From contig NZ_DATJBQ010000069.1 in NCBI RefSeq assembly GCF_035515275.1, positions 1-21,801 of the forward strand: 21,801 nt of DNA. The letters are read 5' to 3'. A model generated the notes under the pieces. The model did not search any database and was not told the DNA's origin. It saw only the letters and a program-made list of their open reading frames with translations. Source of the DNA: Pusillimonas sp035515275 (lineage in GTDB: Bacteria > Pseudomonadota > Gammaproteobacteria > Burkholderiales > Burkholderiaceae_B). Position numbers and translations under genes: made by a program. Of this stretch, positions 15,991 to 21,801 are shown in pieces; the stretch's first letter is position 1; each line of letters begins with the position of its first letter.

Positions 15991-17025
15991 ATGCCGATGG
16001 CAACCGATTTGCCCCCCAACCCCATGTATGAAACGTTACGACGTTTTTGGCACCCTGTGGCCTATAGCGCCGACCTGCTCGACAAACCGATCAGTGCCAC
16101 GTTACTGGGACGCCATCTGGTTATTGCGCGGCTCAATGGCAAGGCGCAGGCCATGGACTCGCGTTGCCCGCACAAAGGGGCCAATCTTTCGTTGGGCGCC
16201 ATTGTCGACAACACGATCGAATGTGCTTACCACGGGTGGCGCTTCAACCATGAGGGCCGCTGTGTATTAACCCCTGCGCGCGAAGAGCTGACCCAGAGCC
16301 TGAATGCTTCGGTCAACACATACGAAACCACCGAGTCGGCTGGAATGGTGTGGGTTTGTCTGGAACAGCCCGAGTTTCCGGCACCGAAGTTTCCGGAACT
16401 CAACGACCCCGAGTATCGTGTGCTTCAAGGTGAAACCTACGACTGGAAAACCAGTGCCCCACGCCGGCTGGAAAACTTTGTCGACTTCAGCCATTTTGCC
16501 TACGTGCACGACGGCACCATCGGCAGCCGCTCAAACCCCCGCGTAGACGCGGTGGAAGTCTGGCGCGAAGGCCATGTGCTGCGATTCGACCGCAGCGGTG
16601 TTAAAGAACCTGGGGCCGGATTAAAAAAACAACTGCTCGGCCTGACCGAAGACTGGTACGAGCCGGTCAATGAATACCACGTCACCATGCCCCATACCGT
16701 GCATCTGAAGCGCACCTTTCCTAACGGAAAGCGGTATGTGTTGTTCATGGCCGCCAGCCCGGTGGACGAAACAACGACACGCAGCTTTTGGTGGCAAGCG
16801 CGCGATTTCGGCACCGGGCCCGAACACGATGCATTCTTCATGGACTTCGAAGCCGAGGTGCTGGCGCAAGACAAACCCATTATCGAGTCGCAACGGCCCG
16901 TCTGGATCCATCTGAGGGGTGCGCCGCCCAACGAGCGCGAACGCCCGGTCCGTGACGCCGATGTCGTCACCGTCGAGTATCGTCGCTGGCTTGGCGAACT
17001 TTGCTTCAGCAAGGAGCCGGCATGA
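15991..17025 (+). CDS. Rieske non-haem-iron oxygenase, oxygenase component (VanA/PaO-like)
   Basis: Such enzymes use O2 and electrons from a reductase to hydroxylate, dihydroxylate or demethylate a substrate. The 344-residue product carries the Rieske [2Fe-2S] ligands C59-x-H61 and C78-xx-H81 and the mononuclear-iron motif DFSHFAYVH with Asp165, His168 and His173. The late EVLAQDKPIIESQRP segment is typical of the vanillate O-demethylase/PaO branch, which acts largely as a single-subunit monooxygenase. ATG at 15991 has AGGAGG 8 bases upstream, overlapping the dehydrogenase stop. No small beta subunit, ferredoxin or FMN/2Fe-2S reductase lies beside it, so electron delivery is open. The hydrolase gene overlaps its stop by ATGA. 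Confidence 0.92.
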   Translation: MPMATDLPPNPMYETLRRFWHPVAYSADLLDKPISATLLGRHLVIARLNGKAQAMDSRCPHKGANLSLGAIVDNTIECAYHGWRFNHEGRCVLTPAREELTQSLNASVNTYETTESAGMVWVCLEQPEFPAPKFPELNDPEYRVLQGETYDWKTSAPRRLENFVDFSHFAYVHDGTIGSRSNPRVDAVEVWREGHVLRFDRSGVKEPGAGLKKQLLGLTEDWYEPVNEYHVTMPHTVHLKRTFPNGKRYVLFMAASPVDETTTRSFWWQARDFGTGPEHDAFFMDFEAEVLAQDKPIIESQRPVWIHLRGAPPNERERPVRDADVVTVEYRRWLGELCFSKEPA

Positions 17026-17870
17026 CGCATACCGTTGAAAGTACCGCTCTCAGGCATTTGTATTTTCGAACCGGCGAGGGTGAAATCCACGCTCTGGAAT
17101 GGGGTCACGGAAATGACGGCCCCCCCATACTGCTTTTGCACGGAGTAACGGGCGGGGCATGGCTGTGGCATGACGTGGCACAGGAGCTTGCCCGGAATCG
17201 ACGCGTCATTGCATTGGATTTGCGCGGACACGGGCTGAGCACACGCTCGGCCTCCAGGCAATATCGCAGCGCCGACCATCTGCTTGATCTGGCCGCCGTT
17301 ATCGAATGTTTGCCCCAGCCGGTGGATCTGGCAGGGGCATCGTGGGGCGCGTTGATTGCAATGCAATATTCCCATGCCAACCCGGATTCCGTGCGCCGAC
17401 TGGCCATCATCGATGTCGAACCCAGCTTCGAACAAGACGAGAATGCCGTCCACACACGGCCTCAGGCCTTTGAACACATTGAGGACGTCATTGCCTGGGA
17501 GCGCCAGGCCAATCCGGCCGCCCCCGACGCCCTATTGGCACTGTGGGCGAGGCAGTCTGTTCGCCATGGCCAAAACGGAGACTGGCAGCGGCAACACGAC
17601 GATTACTTCTTTAAAACATGGCCGTTTCGCAACGACGATTTATGGTCATTGCTTCCCGAACTGAATTTGCCCACGTTGCTGATACACGGCAAGCGCAGCT
17701 TTGTTCGCGAAAAGGTGATGCGCGACATGGCGGCCGCCCTGCCCAACGCGCGACTGGAGTGCATAGAGGACTGCGGGCACGTCGTACCACTCGAAGCGCC
17801 TCATCAGCTCGCAAGCGTCCTGAAACCATTTTTTACCTACGCCCATGTGCCGGAGGGCTCAACTGCGTAA
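17022..17870 (+). CDS. Alpha/beta-fold hydrolase
   Basis: ATG at 17022 overlaps the oxygenase stop (ATGA) and has AAGGAG upstream, so translation is probably coupled; the product is 282 residues. The fold is clear: oxyanion HG at 40-41 (LLLHGVTGGAWLW), DLRGHGLS (66-73), nucleophile elbow GASWG with Ser107, and His253 in DCGHVVPLEAP. The usual acid position after strand 7 reads GKRSFV with no Asp, so the acid may come from the strand-6 end (IIDVEPSFE) instead. It could split an ester, amide or a C-C bond made by oxygenation. The substrate is unknown. A 79-base gap follows before the permease. Confidence 0.88.
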   Translation: MTHTVESTALRHLYFRTGEGEIHALEWGHGNDGPPILLLHGVTGGAWLWHDVAQELARNRRVIALDLRGHGLSTRSASRQYRSADHLLDLAAVIECLPQPVDLAGASWGALIAMQYSHANPDSVRRLAIIDVEPSFEQDENAVHTRPQAFEHIEDVIAWERQANPAAPDALLALWARQSVRHGQNGDWQRQHDDYFFKTWPFRNDDLWSLLPELNLPTLLIHGKRSFVREKVMRDMAAALPNARLECIEDCGHVVPLEAPHQLASVLKPFFTYAHVPEGSTA

Positions 17871-17949
17871 ACTTTGGCGCTTGTGACGCAACCGTTGTTC
17901 AATACAGACAAAAAAGAACGGGAACATCCCGGCATTCTGGAGACATAAA

Positions 17950-19368
17950 GTGAAACAACGCACCATGCAAGAAAACGGGGTGGACACGATTCTTCCCGTG
18001 GGAAGAATGTTTACGCTGGGCCTGCAACACGTACTGATCATGTACGCAGGCGCGGTAACCGTGCCGCTGATCGTGGGCGGGGCACTAGGCCTGTCCACCG
18101 AAGAAATTGCCCTGTTGATCAGTGCCGACCTGCTTTGCTGCGGCATTGTGTCTTTTCTACAAGCCTTTGGCGTCGGAAAATGGATGGGTATACGGCTGCC
18201 CGTAATGATGGGCATTTCGTACGCAGGCATCGCGCCGATGATCGCCATCGGTCTCATGCCCGACATGGGCTTGCCCGGGCTGTACGGGGCCATCATTATG
18301 GCCGGGGTCATCGGCCTATTGATCGTGCCGGTTGTCATTAAGTTGTTGTGGCTGTTTCCGCCCTTGGTCACGGGTACCACTCTGGCGTCCCTGGGCACCG
18401 GCTTGTTCAGTGTGGCCATTATCTGGGCAGGCGGGGGCTACGGAGCCGAAGACTTCGGCGCTCCGATGTATCTTGGAACAGCCGCCATTGTGGTGGTGGT
18501 CACGTTGCTGGTGGCCCGGTTCGGCCGTGGTTTCTTCAGCACCCTGTCTATTTTGATCGGTCTGGCGGCCGGCATGCTGCTTACCATGGCGATGGGCGAG
18601 GTCAGCTTTGCCGGTGTAGGCGACGAGCCGTGGATACGCATGGTCAGGCCGTTTCATTTTGGATACCCGGTATTCAGCTGGAGCGCGGCATTGACCATGG
18701 CCCTGGTGGTAATCATTACCATGATCGAATCCATCGGCCTGTTCTTTTCGCTTTCAATCATTCTTAACCGCCGATTAAGCACCGACGACTTCAAGCGGGG
18801 CCTGCGCACCGACGCCGCCGGCGCAATTATCGGTGGCGTCTTCAATACGTTTCCCTATACCTCGTACGCACAGAACATTGGGCTGGTGGGCATCACCGGC
18901 GTTCGCAGCCGATGGGTCTGTGTGACGGCGGCAGTCATTCTGATCGCCCTGGCGTTGTTTCCTAAAATGGCGCACGTGGTGGCCGTGATCCCCCAGTACG
19001 TATTGGGCGGTGCAGCGCTTATCATGTTCGGGATGGTGGCCGCCTCGGGCGTTTGCATATTGCAAGAGGTGGACTTCAGAGGTAATAGGCACAACCTGTT
19101 CATCTTCGCCATCAGTATGGGCGTGGGCCTGATACCCATGATCTCCCCAAAATTTTTCAGCGCTGCACCCGAGTTCCTTCAGCCCTTTCTTAATAGCGGC
19201 GTGCTGCTTACCGCCATTGCAGCAATTGTGTTGAACCTGTTCTTTAACGGCATCGACAAAAGCGCCGTGCAACTGCTTGATAATGAGCCTGCTACGCCCG
19301 ACCAAACCACCCTGGTACCCGCCGGTGCACCCGAGCCCGCTACCGACCTTACTGGATCGAAACTATGA
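17950..19368 (+). CDS. NCS2 (nucleobase-ascorbate) family permease, xanthine/uracil type
   Basis: NCS2 proteins import purines or pyrimidines with protons through 14 membrane segments. The 472-residue product is hydrophobic throughout and carries the first-helix QH motif (Q26-H27 in GLQHVLIMYAG) and the NAT signature QNIGLVGITGVRSR beginning at Gln308. Those are features of the xanthine/uric-acid branch, although uracil permeases are similar. I chose GTG at 17950 because GGAG lies 7 bases upstream; ATG at 17965 has no ribosome site. Its last codon overlaps the amidohydrolase start (ATGA). Placed here, it is the best clue that the pathway substrate resembles a nucleobase. Confidence 0.92.
   Translation: MKQRTMQENGVDTILPVGRMFTLGLQHVLIMYAGAVTVPLIVGGALGLSTEEIALLISADLLCCGIVSFLQAFGVGKWMGIRLPVMMGISYAGIAPMIAIGLMPDMGLPGLYGAIIMAGVIGLLIVPVVIKLLWLFPPLVTGTTLASLGTGLFSVAIIWAGGGYGAEDFGAPMYLGTAAIVVVVTLLVARFGRGFFSTLSILIGLAAGMLLTMAMGEVSFAGVGDEPWIRMVRPFHFGYPVFSWSAALTMALVVIITMIESIGLFFSLSIILNRRLSTDDFKRGLRTDAAGAIIGGVFNTFPYTSYAQNIGLVGITGVRSRWVCVTAAVILIALALFPKMAHVVAVIPQYVLGGAALIMFGMVAASGVCILQEVDFRGNRHNLFIFAISMGVGLIPMISPKFFSAAPEFLQPFLNSGVLLTAIAAIVLNLFFNGIDKSAVQLLDNEPATPDQTTLVPAGAPEPATDLTGSKL
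17989..18008. repeat. Perfect 9-base inverted repeat within the start of the permease gene
   Basis: ATTCTTCCC (17989-17997) and GGGAAGAAT (18000-18008) are exact inverted copies two bases apart. In RNA it would give an 8-pair stem with a four-base loop around codons 14-20. In DNA it is a nearly perfect dimer operator. It lies within 60 bases of the GTG start. Confidence 0.45.
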
Positions 19369-20768
19369 AGCAACAGTGTGATATTTTGCTTAGCGGGGGT
19401 GTGGTCGTTACGATGGATGACGAGCGTCGTGTCATCCAGGACGGCACCGTCGCTGTACAAGAGAACCGTATCGTCGCTGTCGGCAGCCGAGCCGAACTTG
19501 GCAGTTGGCAGGCCGGCAGCATGATCGACTGCTCAGGCCAAGTGGTGATTCCCGGCCTGATCGACAGCCACAACCATTTATTCCAGCTGGCCGGCAGAGG
19601 CCTTGGCGATGGCATGGCCTTATGGCAATGGCTGGGCGAGTTCATGCTGCCGCTAGCGGCCGGAATCCGCCCTGTAGAAGCCATTGCCGCCATACGGGTG
19701 GCAGCGCTAGAGGCCATGTCGTCGGGCACCACCACCCTTATTGACAACCACTACGCCCCCAACGACGTCGACACCACCCTACAGGTGGCGCAAGCATTGC
19801 ACGATATGGGATTAAGGGGCGCCATAGCACGAGGCGTATTCGGGCCGTTTACCGATATTGCCCGCGACAATCACTTAAGCCCGATGCTGTTTCAAAACTC
19901 GACCCGCCACGAAATCGACAGCATGCGCGAATGCCTGACCGAATGGCGCAGCGATCGCATCCAGATCTGGCCGTCTCCCATCAACGTCATATACAACGAC
20001 CAGGAGCTGGTCCGTGGCTTGGTGGACATGGCCCGCGAATTTAAGGTGCCCTGGCAAACCCATTGTTCCGAAGCAAGCGTTGACCCCGACATTTACCAGA
20101 AAGCTTATGGCGTACGCCCGTTTACGTGGATGGACCGTCAAGGCTTGCTCGATCCCCATGCCTCGTTCGCCCATGCCATCTGGCTGGACGACGCCGAGGT
20201 CGAAGCCTGCGGCAACGCGCAGTGCAGTGTGGCGCATAACCCCATGTCCAACGAATACCTGGCCTCGGGGGCCATACGTTTACGCGATATGCGCAAGGCG
20301 GGCGTCACGATCGGCTTAGGCGCCGACGGCGCGGCCGGTCACCTGATGGACATGTTCCAGATCATGCGGCAAATGGTATACGTGCAGCGCTTGCATACGC
20401 TTGAGCCCGAAGCCACCTATGCCGAAGAAGCGTTCGAGCTGGCTACTCGCGGCGGCGCCCAACTGGCCGGCATCGATGCAGGTAGCCTTCAGGCCGGAAA
20501 ACTCGCCGATATCGCCGTGGTTTCGCTAGCCGGCGCCCACATGACGCCCTGCTTCAATCCGGTGGCCAACCTGGTGTACTGCGCCTCAGGCCGCGACGTC
20601 ACCCTGACCATGGTTGATGGACAGATCGTGTATCAAAAGGGCCGCGCAACGCGGGTGGATCAGGAAAAGATCATTGCCGACGCGCATGAGCACTGTGGGC
20701 GGTTGGTTGAACGATTGAATATTCCGGTAATGAATGCACAGGCAGAGCGCGAAGCGGTTCAGGCTTGA
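19365..20768 (+). CDS. Amidohydrolase-family deaminase/hydrolase (AtzB/TrzN/8-oxoguanine deaminase-like)
   Basis: Members hydrolyse an amino, chloro or similar group from nucleobases or s-triazines using one metal ion. The 467-residue product has the standard length. Ligands and catalytic residues are visible: H69-x-H71 in GLIDSHNHLF, His233 and Glu236 in THCSEA, His270 in SFAHAIWLDD, His291 in VAHNPMSN and Asp321 in GLGADGA. These match the metal-dependent deaminase branch (guanine, 8-oxoguanine, SAH/cytosine or hydroxyatrazine). Its ATG overlaps the permease stop, so transport and this reaction are translationally coupled. The actual substrate cannot be fixed by reading; a nucleobase-like N-heterocycle is the inference. 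A 24-base gap separates it from a convergent flavoprotein gene. Confidence 0.9.
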   Translation: MKQQCDILLSGGVVVTMDDERRVIQDGTVAVQENRIVAVGSRAELGSWQAGSMIDCSGQVVIPGLIDSHNHLFQLAGRGLGDGMALWQWLGEFMLPLAAGIRPVEAIAAIRVAALEAMSSGTTTLIDNHYAPNDVDTTLQVAQALHDMGLRGAIARGVFGPFTDIARDNHLSPMLFQNSTRHEIDSMRECLTEWRSDRIQIWPSPINVIYNDQELVRGLVDMAREFKVPWQTHCSEASVDPDIYQKAYGVRPFTWMDRQGLLDPHASFAHAIWLDDAEVEACGNAQCSVAHNPMSNEYLASGAIRLRDMRKAGVTIGLGADGAAGHLMDMFQIMRQMVYVQRLHTLEPEATYAEEAFELATRGGAQLAGIDAGSLQAGKLADIAVVSLAGAHMTPCFNPVANLVYCASGRDVTLTMVDGQIVYQKGRATRVDQEKIIADAHEHCGRLVERLNIPVMNAQAEREAVQA

Positions 20769-20792
20769 TGTGGCCGGGGGTGTAGCGCGCAC

Positions 20793-21728
20793 CTAGCGCG
20801 ATGGATGCGACCCTGATTCGATTCGCGCCTGAATCGCCTTGGCGGCGGTAACGCCGTCGGCCATGCCGGTGACCACGCAAGGGTGAAGCCGATGCGCCAC
20901 CTCGCCAATGGCATAAACGCCTTCGAAACTGGTTTGGGCAGTGGCCATGTCAGTTTTGAGGTATCCGCGTTCGCAGCGCGCCAGGCTCAGGTTGTGGGCA
21001 AACGGCACGCTGGGCTCCCAACCGTAGAACACCAGAATCAGGTCGTAGGCGCAGCCGTTGACGCTACGCGCCTGCGGGTCTACCGTGTAATCGCCCTGAA
21101 AGACCTGCTCGGCAGGCATGCGCTGTACGAACTGATGTTGGGCCCGTATATTGCGGGCGTATAGGTGCACCTGTGCCGCCCCGTGCTCCTTGGCATACAA
21201 GGCGTTCTCAAAGCCATTGTCGCCGCCGCCCAGCACGGCCACCCGCCGGCCCGCAAAATCTTCAGCCACGACATGGTCGCCCGGCCCCACCAAAACACCA
21301 GGATACGGACGCTCGCGGCTGCCTGTTGGTACCGCGTGACCCGGCTGCGCATCTTGCAGGCCGCGGGCGCGCGTACCCGTGGCCAGCACCAGATAACGAC
21401 CGCGCCGGGGGGGCCCGCTGCGGGTGGTAACCGCGAAACCATGGCTGCCATCGGTTTCTACCGCTGTTACCGGCTGCGACAGCAACACGGGCACCTTGGC
21501 ACGCTGAAGGCTTACGGCGAAATTCTGGGCCACTTGCGGGCCCGTATGTGCAGGCAATGAGGCGTTCCAATCGTCGGCGAAGGGATGCACAAGGCACAGA
21601 CCGCCTACTTGCGGGCCCGCTTCGATCAGCAGCGGCGAAAAGCCCAGCCGCGCAAGCCACACGGTGCACGAGGAACCGGCTGCGCCCGCACCGATAATGA
21701 TCGCATCGTAAATGTTGTTGTCCTGCAT
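20793..21728 (-). CDS. TrxB-like FAD/NAD(P)-dependent oxidoreductase lacking the redox CxxC
   Basis: The 311-residue product has the two-Rossmann layout of thioredoxin reductase and type-2 ferredoxin-NADP reductase: FAD motif GAGAAG (13-18), NAD(P) motif GGGDNGFENA (167-176), and the C-terminal FAD segment YAIGEVAH...VTGMADGVTAAKAI. The expected CxxC at about residues 134-140 is absent; no cysteine lies between residues 118 and 160. It therefore cannot reduce thioredoxin in the usual way and is more like ferredoxin reductases or uncharacterised members. ATG at 21728 has only a weak ribosome site. It is convergent with the amidohydrolase; any genes sharing its promoter upstream lie outside the window. 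A role as electron donor to the Rieske oxygenase is possible but unproven. Confidence 0.85.
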   Translation of the reverse strand: MQDNNIYDAIIIGAGAAGSSCTVWLARLGFSPLLIEAGPQVGGLCLVHPFADDWNASLPAHTGPQVAQNFAVSLQRAKVPVLLSQPVTAVETDGSHGFAVTTRSGPPRRGRYLVLATGTRARGLQDAQPGHAVPTGSRERPYPGVLVGPGDHVVAEDFAGRRVAVLGGGDNGFENALYAKEHGAAQVHLYARNIRAQHQFVQRMPAEQVFQGDYTVDPQARSVNGCAYDLILVFYGWEPSVPFAHNLSLARCERGYLKTDMATAQTSFEGVYAIGEVAHRLHPCVVTGMADGVTAAKAIQARIESGSHPSR

Positions 21729-21739
21729 GACTCTATCTT

Positions 21740-21757
21740 GCCATGGATGACCATGGC
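21740..21757. promoter_or_regulatory. Operator-like palindrome in the leader of the flavoprotein gene
   Basis: GCCATGG (21740-21746) and CCATGGC (21751-21757) are perfect inverted copies with a 4-base spacer, 12 bases upstream of the ATG. A second symmetric block, GATG-TTATAT-CATC, lies at the very window edge (21788-21801). Either could be a regulator site or overlap a promoter. No regulator can be named. Confidence 0.35.
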
Positions 21758-21801
21758 CGGTTGATACTGGAACGTGGGTCGAGGCTGGATGTTATATCAT
21801 C

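Noticed and set aside
16500..17477. A 325-codon open frame on the minus strand
   Set aside because: It is antisense to the Rieske oxygenase and hydrolase genes, both of which have complete motifs on the other strand.
20769..20830. Repeated TAGCGCG near the convergent gene ends as a terminator
   Set aside because: The copies are direct, not inverted, so they form no stem; no T run follows.
21407..21413. G7 run within the flavoprotein gene as a phase-variation site
   Set aside because: The frame is intact on both sides and a run of seven is not rare in this GC-rich DNA.

Overview
This 21.8 kb window looks like chromosomal DNA from a GC-rich betaproteobacterium. The best fit is Burkholderiales, family Alcaligenaceae (Bordetella/Pusillimonas-like), judging from remembered similarity of the ATP synthase subunits, HemE and PriA to that group. 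No search was run, so the placement is an inference. No tRNA, rRNA, insertion sequence, prophage or CRISPR array was seen.

Left part (1-11350, all genes on the minus strand): the 5' portion of priA (primosomal helicase, cut by the window edge), hemE (haem synthesis), a small regulator with a degenerate receiver and a Fis-type helix-turn-helix, and then the complete F1Fo ATP synthase operon. Read in the direction of transcription that operon is atpI-atpB-atpE-atpF-atpH-atpA-atpG-atpD-atpC. A sigma70-like promoter lies just upstream of atpI and a hairpin follows atpC. As given, atpD carries a one-base deletion about 32 codons from its start that splits the reading frame. Because the gene should be essential for oxidative ATP synthesis, a sequence error is the first explanation to test.

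Middle (11572-14143): an enoyl-CoA hydratase (minus) and a secreted-type M61 metallopeptidase with a PDZ domain (plus) start back to back, only 28 bases apart, so their promoter elements must be compressed into or overlap one another.

Right part (14166-21728): an accessory catabolic cluster. A LysR regulator (minus) is divergent from a short-chain dehydrogenase, a Rieske non-haem-iron oxygenase, an alpha/beta hydrolase, an NCS2 (xanthine/uracil-type) permease and an AtzB/TrzN/8-oxoguanine-deaminase-like amidohydrolase. Most junctions are tight or overlapping. A convergent TrxB-like flavoprotein without the redox CxxC closes the window. Together these suggest uptake of a purine- or pyrimidine-like N-heterocycle, hydrolytic removal of an amino (or similar) group, oxygenation or demethylation, and further hydrolysis and oxidation. 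The substrate is not known to me, and this is the best candidate in the window for an undescribed pathway.
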